This document shows positions 35,276-43,393 of a DNA stretch of 43,864 nucleotides, one piece after another. Every line of letters begins with the position of its first letter. The first letter of the stretch is position 1. Position numbers and translations under genes: made by a program. Source of the DNA: Thermoanaerobacterales bacterium UBA4877 (lineage in GTDB: Bacteria; Bacillota; Thermoanaerobacteria; Thermoanaerobacterales; UBA4877). The stretch covers positions 70,601 to 114,464 of the forward strand of contig DHDL01000035.1 in the NCBI GenBank assembly GCA_002399345.1. The letters run 5' to 3'. A model generated the notes under the pieces. It was given only the letters and a program-made list of their open reading frames with translations, ran no database searches and had not been told where the DNA came from.

Positions 35276-35848
35276 TCACCGCCCTAACACCTTTAATGCT
35301 TCCTTTAACACTGATTCCACGGAATCACCGGAAATCTTTCCAACAGCGCTTGATGCCCGTTGCCTTGTGTACCCTAAGCCTACCAATGCCGCTATGGCAT
35401 CTTCTTTTATGTCACTATCTGCCGTTAAGGTAAGTTTCGGCTGGCTGCCCGCTTTATCCTCCAGTTCCGTTACTATACGCATTGCCGTTTTTTTGCCTAC
35501 CCCTGTAATTCTCTCTAAGGCCGCAGTATCTTTAGCGGAAATATATGAATATAGCTCCTGATAGTCAAATGCGGATAAGATACTTAAAGCCATTTTAGGG
35601 CCTACCCCATTTACCGATATCAGATCAAAAAAAGCAACCCGCTCCTCTTCATCTGCAAAACCATAAAGGGATATATCATTTTCCCGTATATCCATATAAA
35701 TATACAAAAACGCTTCTTTACCCACTGAAGGCAGCCGGTGCGAGGTATGGTCACTTACACGCACGGCCAGGCCGATTCCACCTGTTTCCAGCACAGCCGT
35801 GCCGTCATCTCTTATAACGCTCAGGATTCCTTTAATGTATTCAATCAC
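35276..35848 (-). CDS. ruvA: Holliday junction DNA helicase subunit RuvA
   Basis: A 190-residue subunit that binds the four-way junction. Domain I begins MIEYIKGILSVI. Two helix-hairpin-helix motifs lie in FFDLISVNGVGPKMALSIL and TAALERITGVGKKTAMRIV. Domain III at the C-terminus (EDAIAALVGLGYTRQRASSA) binds RuvB. I choose GTG at 35848, six bases after GAGGTG, over the upstream in-frame starts. It overlaps the end of ruvC by eight bases. Confidence 0.97.
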   Translation of the reverse strand: MIEYIKGILSVIRDDGTAVLETGGIGLAVRVSDHTSHRLPSVGKEAFLYIYMDIRENDISLYGFADEEERVAFFDLISVNGVGPKMALSILSAFDYQELYSYISAKDTAALERITGVGKKTAMRIVTELEDKAGSQPKLTLTADSDIKEDAIAALVGLGYTRQRASSAVGKISGDSVESVLKEALKVLGR

Positions 35849-36338
35849 TATAAGCACCTCGCCTACGTGCATTAAGACTGTTACAATGACATATGCCCAC
35901 GGCCAGTGCATCCGCTATATCATCCGGCTGCGGAATCTCCTTTAAATTAAGCAGCGCACGCACCATGAACTGCACCTGTTTTTTTTCTGCATTTCCATAG
36001 CCGACTACAGCCTGCTTAACCTGAAGCGGAGTATATTCATAAACCTTAATATCATTGTTTGCACAAGCGGTTATAGTTGTTCCCCGCGCCTCGCTCACCG
36101 TTATTATGGTTTTCTTATTTTTAAAATAAAAAAGCTCTTCAATAGCAGCACAATCGGGATTAAAAGTCTTTATAAGGGTATCCACACCCTTATAAATATC
36201 TCTCAACCGGCTTTGTACCGGCATCCCTGCAGGGGTAGTAACCGTCCCATAGTCTAAAACATGCGTATTCCTGTTATCATAATTTAAAATACCGTAGCCC
36301 ATAATGGCAATCCCTGGGTCTATGCCTAAAACTATCAT
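35841..36338 (-). CDS. ruvC: Holliday junction resolvase RuvC
   Basis: A 165-residue endonuclease. The four catalytic acids are visible as D7 (MIVLGIDPG), E67 (AAIEELFYFKN), and D140 and D143 (PQPDDIADALAV). ATG at 36338 has GGAGTG upstream; earlier starts add residues foreign to the family. It leads the ruvCAB run, preceded by a possible extended -10 promoter. Confidence 0.97.
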   Translation of the reverse strand: MIVLGIDPGIAIMGYGILNYDNRNTHVLDYGTVTTPAGMPVQSRLRDIYKGVDTLIKTFNPDCAAIEELFYFKNKKTIITVSEARGTTITACANNDIKVYEYTPLQVKQAVVGYGNAEKKQVQFMVRALLNLKEIPQPDDIADALAVGICHCNSLNARRRGAYSD

Positions 36339-36355
36339 AAAATCACTCCATTGCC

Positions 36356-36384
36356 ATTTTACCATATTAACTGTAATACATAAA
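36356..36384 (-). promoter_or_regulatory. Possible promoter of ruvCAB
   Basis: The minus strand reads TTTATG (36379-36384), 17 bp, TAAAAT (36356-36361) with an extended TGG in front. The start would lie very close to the ribosome binding site, so this is tentative. Confidence 0.35.
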
Positions 36385-36395
36385 CACAAAAAAAA

Positions 36396-36420
36396 TAAGA
36401 AGGTCTATTATTCCTTCTTA
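36396..36420 (-). terminator. Terminator after bofC-like gene
   Basis: The stem TAAGAAGG/CCTTCTTA has a 9-nt loop and is followed on the minus strand by ATTTTTTTTG. Confidence 0.85.
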
Positions 36421-36440
36421 TATCTCGAAAACCATATTTT

Positions 36441-37010
36441 TTAACTGCTTATATCGGTAAGGATTTGATACATTTTTTCCTCGGTATCAACCACAATACC
36501 ATCTTTTATATTTTCCTGGTATTCATGCCTTAAAGACTTTACAAGTATATCCGTAGACTGGACCGATTTAAGACCCTTGCCCGGCACGTTTTTATACACG
36601 TCCACATAGCCGTCTTTTTCACCGATAATAAAATGACGCGGACAGTATCCGTCCTCTTCTTTATACAGCCTTATGTGTTTAGGTGCAAAATATTTTATTG
36701 TCCAACCCTTATAGGCCCTTTTAAGTTCTTCCTTATTGAGTCCCACATACTCGGTATCAATATCATCCTCTTTAGTATATTTTTCATTACATGATTTATA
36801 CAGCCTTTGATAAGTGACCTTCGCTCCCGGTTCAATAACCTTCTCGTTTGATGGGGTTGTTTCAACAACCCGCTCCTTGCCTGTCAAAGGCTTTTGCATT
36901 GTCTTTCCCTTTCTATCATAATTAACAATATAGCCGATTGAAAAACCGACTACCAGTAATACAGGCAGAATTATATACATTAACTTCTTATTATTTTTTC
37001 TTATAAACAA
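36441..37010 (-). CDS. bofC: BofC-like protein (bypass-of-forespore C family)
   Basis: A 189-residue protein. Residues 9-28 form a membrane anchor or uncleaved signal. A Lys/Thr-rich linker follows, then a BofC C-terminal-type domain at about 105-188 (GWTIKYFAPKHIRLYKEEDG, YCPRHFIIGEKDGYVDVY). BofC in B. subtilis restrains SpoIVB proteolysis in the forespore intermembrane space, delaying sigma-K activation. The start is TTG at 37010, eight bases after AGGAGG. It is transcribed divergently from cheW and ends at its own terminator. Confidence 0.82.
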   Translation of the reverse strand: MFIRKNNKKLMYIILPVLLVVGFSIGYIVNYDRKGKTMQKPLTGKERVVETTPSNEKVIEPGAKVTYQRLYKSCNEKYTKEDDIDTEYVGLNKEELKRAYKGWTIKYFAPKHIRLYKEEDGYCPRHFIIGEKDGYVDVYKNVPGKGLKSVQSTDILVKSLRHEYQENIKDGIVVDTEEKMYQILTDISS

Positions 37011-37068
37011 AGCTGCCGCCTCCTCTTGCCAATATTATTTCCATAAATGTTTATAATATACAATTTAT

Positions 37069-37097
37069 TTGATTTTAGCCAAATTCAAATATATAAT
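37069..37097 (+). promoter_or_regulatory. Promoter of cheW
   Basis: TTGATT (37069-37074), 17 bp, TATAAT (37092-37097). The predicted start is about 16 bases upstream of the cheW ATG, just before its ribosome binding site. Confidence 0.6.
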
Positions 37098-37119
37098 TAT
37101 CATGGAAGGAGGGAGTGAT

Positions 37120-37578
37120 ATGGCGGAAAGCGAAAAACAATTTGTAGTATTTAACCTGCTTGATGAAGAATTTTGTATAGACATAATGAGCGTCGTAGAA
37201 ATAATAAGGCTTCAGGATATAACAAAGCTGCCTGATGCGCCTGAATTTGTTGAAGGTATAATAAACCTCCGCGGTAAAATAATACCGGTCATTGATCTTA
37301 AAAAACGTTTTAATCTAGAGAAGATAGGCACAGATGATAATACTAGGATTATTATTACTAATATTGATAATAAAACAACCGGATTCATTGTGGATAATGT
37401 TACCGAGGTATTAAGACTAAGTGCAGATGCCATTGCACCACTTGATAATGAGGCGGTAGGTATAGACAAGGACTACATATCTGGGATAGGAAAGCTTGAA
37501 AAACGCATGTTAATAATACTTGACCTAAATAAAATCTTATCTAAAAACGAAAAAGAGGATTTAAAAAAAATAGAGTAG
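37120..37578 (+). CDS. cheW: CheW-like chemotaxis adaptor protein
   Basis: A 152-residue protein made of one CheW domain (QFVVFNLLDEEFCIDIMSVV, then GIINLRGKIIPVIDLKKRF and GFIVDNVTEVLRL). CheW links chemoreceptors to CheA. No other chemotaxis gene is in the window, so this is an orphan copy. It could act with a distant cluster or in another signalling array. I choose ATG at 37120, directly after GGAAGGAGGGAGTG, over the open frame start at 37069. It is one of few plus-strand genes and converges on yebC with a shared terminator. Confidence 0.93.
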   Translation: MAESEKQFVVFNLLDEEFCIDIMSVVEIIRLQDITKLPDAPEFVEGIINLRGKIIPVIDLKKRFNLEKIGTDDNTRIIITNIDNKTTGFIVDNVTEVLRLSADAIAPLDNEAVGIDKDYISGIGKLEKRMLIILDLNKILSKNEKEDLKKIE

Positions 37579-37598
37579 GCAGGCTGCCTACTCTATTT
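37568..37598. terminator. Bidirectional terminator shared by cheW and yebC
   Basis: A perfect inverted repeat of 13 to 15 bp per arm (ATAGAGTAGGCAG and its complement, single central G) is flanked by A-rich and T-rich ends in both directions. It includes both stop codons. Confidence 0.9.
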
Positions 37599-38337
37599 CC
37601 TCATCCTCTAAAAGCTCATCGGGTATTTCAACGTTGTGATATACATTCTGGACATCGTCATGCTCTTCCAGTTTGTCTATCAATGAAAGCACCTTGCGGG
37701 ATATGTCAACATCTAGTTTTATGGTATTTTGTGGAATCATTCTGACATCGGCATCTATAATTTTATACCCGGCATCCCTTATTTTTGTTTTTACTTCCCT
37801 GAAATCTTCAGGAGCCGTATATATTTCAAAATCGACGTTATTTATTACGTCGGATGCACCTGCATCCAGCGCTGCCATCATCAGTTCATCCTCATCGGTA
37901 CCTTCGCCGTCCACAACGATAAGTCCCTTCTTATCAAACATCCACGCCACACATCCCGATTCGCCGAGGCTGCCCCCGCTTCTGTCAAATATATGGCGCA
38001 TTTCAGCCGCCGTCCTGTTTCTATTATCAGTCATGGCTTCAACAATCACTGCGGCCCCATTCGGACCATAACCTTCATAAGTAATCTCCTCTAATTGTGC
38101 ACCGTCAAGATCACCCGAGCCTCTTTTAACAGCTCTCGCTATATTATCATTGGGCATATTATTTTCCTTGGCTTTTTCGATGGCATCACGTAATGATGCA
38201 TTGTTGTCAGGGTCTCCTCCGCCTGCCCGGGCTGCTACGATTATTTCTTTAGCCAGTTTTGTAAATACCTTGCCCTTTTGAGCATCGCTTTTCTCTTTTT
38301 TACGTTTTATATTAGCCCATTTTGAGTGGCCAGACAT
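37588..38337 (-). CDS. yebC: YebC/PmpR family regulatory protein
   Basis: A 249-residue YebC/PmpR (TACO1) family protein starting [20 protein letters not shown]. It has the motifs [19 protein letters not shown] and [19 protein letters not shown] and the acidic C-terminus LLEDEEIE. Members act as transcription regulators or, as shown for TACO1-type proteins, as ribosome-associated factors that help polyproline translation. It is often next to ruvC; here cheW and bofC separate them. ATG at 38337 follows GGGAGG. Confidence 0.96.
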   Translation of the reverse strand: MSGHSKWANIKRKKEKSDAQKGKVFTKLAKEIIVAARAGGGDPDNNASLRDAIEKAKENNMPNDNIARAVKRGSGDLDGAQLEEITYEGYGPNGAAVIVEAMTDNRNRTAAEMRHIFDRSGGSLGESGCVAWMFDKKGLIVVDGEGTDEDELMMAALDAGASDVINNVDFEIYTAPEDFREVKTKIRDAGYKIIDADVRMIPQNTIKLDVDISRKVLSLIDKLEEHDDVQNVYHNVEIPDELLEDEEIE

Positions 38338-38470
38338 AAACTTACCTCCCTTTACCTATCAAAAACCAGGTATATAATGTTATTTCATCAAAGTACTATA
38401 GTTAAAACCTAAATGAACGAATTTTTATACCATCATATTATATTTTAACATAAAACATGCGAGAGGTAAA

Positions 38471-39196
38471 TCAGTCATGCATTTCAAATATAATAGGCAT
38501 CCTTCTTTTATGCTCGCTCCTTTTATACATGGAATCTATTTTAGACGCGACCTCCGGCCGGGCCTGGCCTGTCAAAATATAATTGTCCAGTTCCTCATAG
38601 GTAAGTCCCATCTCCTTCTCGTCCGTCTGGTTTTCCCATAACCCCGCCGTCGGAGGTTTATCTATTATTATCGTGGGAACTCTCAGATATCTTGCCAGTT
38701 CTCTCACCTGGGTCTTAACCAGGCCACCGATGGGAAGCATATCCGACCCACCGTCTCCATACTTAGTAAAATAACCTACCTCCCGCTCACTCCTGTTTCC
38801 TGTCCCGGCCACCATATAGCCCCTGCTGTTCGCAAAGAAATAAATAGTCGTCATACGAAGACGGGGCTTGATATTAGCCAAGGCCATGCGCGGCGTGCCG
38901 CCGTCTATTTTGTATTGCTTTATGAGCTCATCATAAGCTGAATCCAAAACAACCTTTTTGGTCTCTAATCCTATGGCATCCGCCAACAAATCAGCATGCT
39001 CCTCATCCACATGATCACTGTGGCAAGGCATAATTACCCCCAGTGAGTCTTCGGGAAAGGCCCTCTTTGCCAAGGCGGCCACAACCGCGGAGTCCAGGCC
39101 TCCGCTAAGTCCGACTGCTATGCCGTGAGCGCGGGCATTTTTAACACTTGTTTTCATCCAATCGGTTATTTTCTCAGCAATCTCATCCTCTTTCAC
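38471..39196 (-). CDS. nadE: NH3-dependent NAD synthetase
   Basis: A 241-residue enzyme that amidates nicotinate adenine dinucleotide. The PP-loop is GLSGGLDSAVVAALA (28-42). GTGNRSEREVGYFTKYGDGG and LPIGGLVKTQVRELARYL are family motifs. It lacks the glutaminase domain, so ammonia is the nitrogen source. The start is GTG at 39196, after AAGGAGG. It lies 12 bases downstream of cysK, so the two are co-transcribed. Confidence 0.96.
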   Translation of the reverse strand: MKEDEIAEKITDWMKTSVKNARAHGIAVGLSGGLDSAVVAALAKRAFPEDSLGVIMPCHSDHVDEEHADLLADAIGLETKKVVLDSAYDELIKQYKIDGGTPRMALANIKPRLRMTTIYFFANSRGYMVAGTGNRSEREVGYFTKYGDGGSDMLPIGGLVKTQVRELARYLRVPTIIIDKPPTAGLWENQTDEKEMGLTYEELDNYILTGQARPEVASKIDSMYKRSEHKRRMPIIFEMHD

Positions 39197-39208
39197 GTCT
39201 ATGCCTCC

Positions 39209-40120
39209 TTATTTATATAGCTCGGTGCTTAAATACCTCTCTCCGGTGTCCGGGGCTATCGCAAGAACCTTTTTACCCTTGCCTAATTTCTTGGCAACGT
39301 TTAAAGCGGCATAAATCGCAGCTCCGCCGGATATTCCCAGTGCAATCCCTTCTTTTTTGCCGACCCGCCTTGCGGTCTCCATGGCATCCTGATCCTTCAC
39401 ACCTATAACCTTAGTGACGAGTGACATATCCATCACCGAAGGAATAAATCCCGCTCCAATACCCTGTATCTTATGTGACGACGGCTTCCCGCCCGCCAGT
39501 ACTGGTGAAGAATATGGTTCTACTGCAAACAGCGAGATCGACGGTATTTCCCTTTTTAGCACCCTGCCTACTCCGGTGAAAGTGCCGCCCGTTCCTACAC
39601 CCGCAATGAAGGCATCAATATTCTTACCCATATCTTTTAATATCTCCCGGGCAGTGGTATCCTCATGAGCCTTCGGGTTAGCCGGATTATCAAACTGCTG
39701 AGGCATAAAATACCCCGGTTTACCGCTTAGTTCTTCCGCTTTTTTAATAGCACCCTTCATACCATCCGGTCCGGGTGTCAGAATAATCTCCGCCCCATAA
39801 GCCTTTACAAGTTTTCTTCTCTCAATGCTCATGGTCTCCGGCATGGTAAGGATAACCTTATAACCCTTTGATGCCCCGACCATGGCCAGGCCTATCCCGG
39901 TGTTCCCGCTGGTGGGCTCGACAATCGTCATGCCCTCCTTTAATTTCCCTTTATTCTCTGCATCTTCAATCATGCTCAGGGCAATCCTGTCCTTCACACT
40001 TCCACCCGGATTAAAATACTCTAATTTTACATAGACATCCGCGCTATCATCATCCGTTAACTTATTCAATTTCACAATAGGTGTATCCCCAATAAGCTCA
40101 TATATATGATCAACCAACAT
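39209..40120 (-). CDS. cysK: Cysteine synthase (O-acetylserine sulfhydrylase)
   Basis: A 303-residue PLP enzyme making cysteine from O-acetylserine and sulfide. PLP lysine is K43 ([12 protein letters not shown]). The substrate loop is [13 protein letters not shown], and the phosphate loop is [16 protein letters not shown] choose ATG at 40120, with GGGAGG upstream, rather than 40168. It is divergent from the split TauE/SafE permease, whose family exports sulfur compounds, so a sulfur-metabolism link is plausible. No T-box or other riboswitch is seen in its short leader. Confidence 0.96.
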   Translation of the reverse strand: MLVDHIYELIGDTPIVKLNKLTDDDSADVYVKLEYFNPGGSVKDRIALSMIEDAENKGKLKEGMTIVEPTSGNTGIGLAMVGASKGYKVILTMPETMSIERRKLVKAYGAEIILTPGPDGMKGAIKKAEELSGKPGYFMPQQFDNPANPKAHEDTTAREILKDMGKNIDAFIAGVGTGGTFTGVGRVLKREIPSISLFAVEPYSSPVLAGGKPSSHKIQGIGAGFIPSVMDMSLVTKVIGVKDQDAMETARRVGKKEGIALGISGGAAIYAALNVAKKLGKGKKVLAIAPDTGERYLSTELYK

Positions 40121-40140
40121 AAATAAAACCTCCCATGGTA

Positions 40141-40168
40141 ATAATATAATTGGCTTGAATTCTTTCAA
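40141..40168 (-). promoter_or_regulatory. Promoter of cysK-nadE
   Basis: The minus strand reads TTGAAA (40163-40168), 16 bp, TATTAT (40141-40146), about 20 bases upstream of the cysK ATG. Confidence 0.55.
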
Positions 40169-40194
40169 TCTAATCTAATAAAGAGGGTTATTGA

Positions 40195-40557
40195 ATGCAT
40201 ATAGCAGAAACCATAAAACTAACCGCTATAGGTCTTGTAACAGGCATATTAAACGGCCTTTTCGGCTCCGGAGGAGGTACGATAGTAGTCCCGGCCTTAA
40301 ATATTGTTATGAAAGCCGAGGTACATAAAAGCCATGCCACATCCATAGCCGTAATACTACCACTCACCATAGTAAGTGCTACAATCTATGTACTAAGCGG
40401 TATAACCAATTGGCCGCTAACCATCAGGGTCGGTACAGGAAGCATTGTAGGCGGGCTCATCGGTGCCCTGCTACTCAATAAAATTAAATCCGGCCTGCTC
40501 AAAAAAATTTTCGGCATTTTTATGATAGCCGCCTCAGTAAGGATGTGGATGCATTGA
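40195..40557 (+). CDS. TauE/SafE (TSUP) permease, N-terminal half protein
   Basis: A 120-residue protein with four hydrophobic helices. It carries the TSUP repeat motif GLVTGILNGLFGSGGGTIVV followed by HATSIAVILPLTIVSA. Ordinary TSUP permeases are about 250 residues with two such repeats; this gene encodes one repeat. It overlaps a second gene for the other repeat in a different frame, so the permease is split into two subunits. TSUP proteins move sulfite, sulfoacetate or other anions. ATG at 40195 has a GAGGG-type site. Confidence 0.87.
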   Translation: MHIAETIKLTAIGLVTGILNGLFGSGGGTIVVPALNIVMKAEVHKSHATSIAVILPLTIVSATIYVLSGITNWPLTIRVGTGSIVGGLIGALLLNKIKSGLLKKIFGIFMIAASVRMWMH

Positions 40558-40904
40558 TTCTTTTTGCTATCGGCCTGGCCGCAGGCATCATCGGAGGCAT
40601 GGGCATCGGCGGAGGCACTATCCTGATACCTCTGCTTACTATATTTCAAAATGTAAACCAACATACGGCACAAAGCATAAACCTTTTAACATTTATACCC
40701 ATGGCGGCGGTTGCCCTTGTCATACACTTGAAGCAAAAAAATGTCATCATAAAGTATCTTCCGCCGCTTATCATCGGCGGTATTGTAGGAAGTATTGCCG
40801 GCGCACATATATCCATAGCCTTATCTTCTGTCATACTAAGGAAGGCATTTTCTATATTCCTCCTTGTTATGGGCCTCTATGAGATATTCGGCAATAAATC
40901 ATAA
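40545..40904 (+). CDS. TauE/SafE (TSUP) permease, C-terminal half protein
   Basis: A 119-residue partner of the preceding gene, with the second TSUP repeat motif GLAAGIIGGMGIGGGTILIP, then SINLLTFIPMAAVALVIHL and four hydrophobic helices. The open frame begins at GTG 40545, overlapping the upstream gene by 13 bases. TTG at 40554 is also possible and would give a TTGA stop/start overlap with better distance from AAGGA. The tight overlap implies 1:1 synthesis of the halves. The gene ends seven bases before the convergent CoA-binding gene. Confidence 0.87.
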   Translation: MDALILFAIGLAAGIIGGMGIGGGTILIPLLTIFQNVNQHTAQSINLLTFIPMAAVALVIHLKQKNVIIKYLPPLIIGGIVGSIAGAHISIALSSVILRKAFSIFLLVMGLYEIFGNKS

Positions 40905-40910
40905 TAACGG

Positions 40911-41300
40911 CTATCTCCCTGCAAGCCGTTGCATCACACAATCATGATGCACCACCTTGAGACCAAGGCCACTACTTAAAGAAATCACTTCGTCGCTCTC
41001 GGCTCCCGGTTGAAACCAAATAATACCGCATCCCAGTGATGCAGCCTGCCTTATAGTTGCTTCAGCATCCTTAGGTGGTATCACCATATCCACTACCTGC
41101 GGAATCTCAGGCAAAGACATTAAGTCAGGATAACATTTATCATCATCCACTTCATCACAATTAGGATTTACCGGGTATACCGAGTAACCATGATCTTTAA
41201 GCGTCTTATATATCTTATAGCCAAACTTATCTTTCCGGGGAGTCGCACCGACTACCGCCCATACTCTTTTGGATAACGCATCATTTACTAATCCATCCAT
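40911..41300 (-). CDS. CoA-binding domain protein (YccU-like)
   Basis: A 129-residue single Rossmann-fold CoA-binding domain: VWAVVGATPRKDKFGYKIY, then GYSVYPVNPNCDEV and VDMVIPPKDAEATI. The domain resembles that of succinyl-CoA synthetase alpha but without catalytic partners. The function is unknown. I choose ATG at 41300, seven bases after AAGGGGATG; the longer open frame lies inside the upstream yigZ gene. It follows yigZ by 14 bases. Confidence 0.9.
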   Translation of the reverse strand: MDGLVNDALSKRVWAVVGATPRKDKFGYKIYKTLKDHGYSVYPVNPNCDEVDDDKCYPDLMSLPEIPQVVDMVIPPKDAEATIRQAASLGCGIIWFQPGAESDEVISLSSGLGLKVVHHDCVMQRLAGR

Positions 41301-41314
41301 GTTTATACATCCCC

Positions 41315-41956
41315 TTATATTATAGGCTTGCCGGCCACCACCGGAAGATAAACCTGCTGCTCCAATTCTGCTATACATCTGTTTGATGTAAAGTCTATGA
41401 CATTTGAAAAGATTTTATCCGTTTCCTCAGCCTTTATATAAAATTTATATTTAACCTTGTCCGTAAACTCCTTATCCTGAATATAAACCTTATCGGCCAG
41501 ATAATTATCCAGTTTACCCATTATAGAATAATTAAATGTCAGGTTGGCAATATAAAACGGTGTAAAGGTTGCAATCGTTCCTGCATTAAGAGAATCACGG
41601 GCCGCTCGCGAATAAGCCCGGGCCAGGCCGCCACGACCTAAAAGGATCCCGCCGAAATACCGTGTGACCACCACTGCCACATTATCAAGGCCCATGTTGT
41701 TTATGACATCCAGCACAGGCAGACCTGCGCTTCCGGAAGGTTCACCGTCATCGCTGCACTTCACAATGCCATCCCGCGTTTTATATGCATAAATATTATG
41801 ATTAGCATCTTTAAAAAGATCTTTTTCCTCTTTTATAAATGCCACAGCCTCATCCCCGGATGCTGCCCGGACACAATGCCCTAAAAAGTGCGACTTTTTT
41901 ATGGTAAAATCACTCTCTCCCTTGCCTGCAAGAGAAACATAGGTTAATGGCTCCAT
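41315..41956 (-). CDS. yigZ: YigZ/IMPACT family protein (UPF0029)
   Basis: A 213-residue protein with an N-terminal UPF0029/IMPACT domain. Motifs are KKSHFLGHCVRAASGDEAVA, then KCSDDGEPSGSAGLPVLDVI and VVTRYFGGILLGRGGLARAY. A C-terminal ferredoxin-like DUF1949 domain follows from about 140. Family members bind nucleic acid or ribosome-associated factors; the bacterial role is unclear. ATG at 41956 follows GGAGG. A strong extended -10 lies just upstream. Confidence 0.93.
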   Translation of the reverse strand: MEPLTYVSLAGKGESDFTIKKSHFLGHCVRAASGDEAVAFIKEEKDLFKDANHNIYAYKTRDGIVKCSDDGEPSGSAGLPVLDVINNMGLDNVAVVVTRYFGGILLGRGGLARAYSRAARDSLNAGTIATFTPFYIANLTFNYSIMGKLDNYLADKVYIQDKEFTDKVKYKFYIKAEETDKIFSNVIDFTSNRCIAELEQQVYLPVVAGKPII

Positions 41957-41975
41957 TACATCCCTCCTTGCGAAT

Positions 41976-42004
41976 ATTATACCATATTAAAAAAGGTGAG
42001 CAAA
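41976..42004 (-). promoter_or_regulatory. Extended -10 promoter of yigZ
   Basis: The minus strand reads TGGTATAAT (-10 at 41976-41981). A weak TTTGCT lies 17 bp upstream inside the preceding terminator hairpin. Confidence 0.6.
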
Positions 42005-42014
42005 AGCTCACCTT
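41993..42014 (-). terminator. Terminator after Nudix gene
   Basis: A 9-bp perfect stem AAGGTGAGC/GCTCACCTT has a 4-nt loop and is followed on the minus strand by T6. It lies about 105 bases past the Nudix stop; the sequence between shows nothing recognisable. Confidence 0.85.
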
Positions 42015-42119
42015 CCAGACCGGTACCAAAGCATTGGATCGTGAAATTGCACAATAGTTTTGCTCAGTTTGGTTAACTGTGCCTTGCACGATTTGCCATG
42101 GCTTGCTAATTTTCTTATA

Positions 42120-42548
42120 TTATATTGCAACTTCCTTCATTTCTTTGTACCGTTTATACGAAAGGTAGACAAGAGACTTATCTTGACTATAGGTAATTCT
42201 ATCAAGGGCTTCCTCTATGGAATAAAAACCGCCGTCAAAAAATCCTTCCTCCCGGCTTACACTGTATTCATCGTCTTCACATGTCATAACAAACCAGACA
42301 ATTTCATTACACACCGGCATTTTTCTCGTAACGGAATAGAATTCATAACAAGTATCACCGGCTGGTGATATGATAGTAGGGTTTTTAAGACCTGTTTCCT
42401 TTCTTACTCTTTCGAGAGCCACATCTGCATCTGTCTTGTTGCCTCTTTTAACTCCCTTTGGCAATACCCATTCATCCTTTTCATTCTTAAGCAAAAAAAC
42501 ACTATCACCCTTGAAGACAACCCCACCTGCACAACAGCGCATTAACAT
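42120..42548 (-). CDS. Nudix-fold protein with degenerate Nudix box
   Basis: A 142-residue protein with the Nudix fold opening CAGGVVFKGDSVFLLKNEKD. The Nudix box should read GxxxxxExxxxxxxREUxEExGU. Here, at residues 32-54, the first Glu is K38, the RE pair is E46-R47 and the EE pair is K50-E51, so only one metal-binding glutamate remains. Hydrolase activity is doubtful. I choose ATG at 42548, seven bases after GGAGGGGG. It is a single gene with its own terminator. Confidence 0.85.
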   Translation of the reverse strand: MLMRCCAGGVVFKGDSVFLLKNEKDEWVLPKGVKRGNKTDADVALERVRKETGLKNPTIISPAGDTCYEFYSVTRKMPVCNEIVWFVMTCEDDEYSVSREEGFFDGGFYSIEEALDRITYSQDKSLVYLSYKRYKEMKEVAI

Positions 42549-42718
42549 CGACAAGCCCCCTCCATTTTATTTAGGTACTTATATTATAATATTCTAAGCT
42601 TAATTAATAAATCCTTCTTTTCTGCCTATATTATATAATTTGTAATATTAAAAATTATATACGTTGCTTTATAAAATATTCCCGCTAAAAAAGGCACTTT
42701 TCAAAAACCATCAAAATA

Positions 42719-42727
42719 TGATATACT
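42719..42727 (+). promoter_or_regulatory. Extended -10 promoter of the GNAT gene
   Basis: TGATATACT with TTCAAA 16 bp upstream of TATACT. The predicted leader is about 55 bases. Confidence 0.45.
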
Positions 42728-42787
42728 CTATTCCATAAAATAATATAATCTTGTATAAAACCACATTTATCCGGAGGTGAACACAGC

Positions 42788-43393
42788 ATGAAAAAAATCA
42801 GACTTGTTCAGGAGGAAGATGCCGAAAGGATTCTTGCTATATATAAACCATATATCAAGGAAACAGCTGTTACTTTTGAATACCACATACCTTCCTTAAG
42901 TGAATTTGCCGAGCGTATCAAGAATATATCTGTAGACTATCCCTATCTTGTATGTGTCTCAAATGGAAACATCGCAGGATATGCCTATGCTCATAGACAT
43001 ATGGAAAGGGATGCATACCAGTGGAATGCAGAGCTTTCCGTTTATATTGATGAAAATTATTTACGCTGTGGACTAGGGAGTACGCTTTACAGCGCATTGA
43101 TAGATATATTGCGGCTGCAAAACATATGCAATGTATATGGATGTGTCGTACTGCCCAATACAAACAGTGAAAAAATGCATGAATATCTGGGTTTTAGCAA
43201 ATTGGCTACACATAATTATGCAGGGTATAAATGCGGCCGGTGGCATAGCGAGGCATGGTATAGAAAACATATCGGCGATCACAGCCAAAAACCCGAGCTA
43301 ATTATACCATTTAATAAAATCGATAAGAAAAAAGTAGCGGCAATGCTGGATCATTACAATGAAAGTCTGAATTCTAAAATGCAAGTCGGCTAG
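42788..43393 (+). CDS. GNAT N-acetyltransferase (phosphinothricin acetyltransferase-like)
   Basis: A 201-residue GNAT protein similar to the PAT/Bar/YwnH group. It begins IRLVQEEDAERILAIYKPYI, and the acetyl-CoA loop is in NYLRCGLGSTLYSALIDIL. The family segments YQWNAELSVYID, VVLPNTNSEKMHEYLGF and YKCGRWHSEAWY are present. The natural substrate is probably an amino-acid-like amine; a resistance role is not shown. ATG at 42788 follows CCGGAGGTGA. The last 20 bases overlap the convergent decarboxylase gene. Confidence 0.9.
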   Translation: MKKIRLVQEEDAERILAIYKPYIKETAVTFEYHIPSLSEFAERIKNISVDYPYLVCVSNGNIAGYAYAHRHMERDAYQWNAELSVYIDENYLRCGLGSTLYSALIDILRLQNICNVYGCVVLPNTNSEKMHEYLGFSKLATHNYAGYKCGRWHSEAWYRKHIGDHSQKPELIIPFNKIDKKKVAAMLDHYNESLNSKMQVG

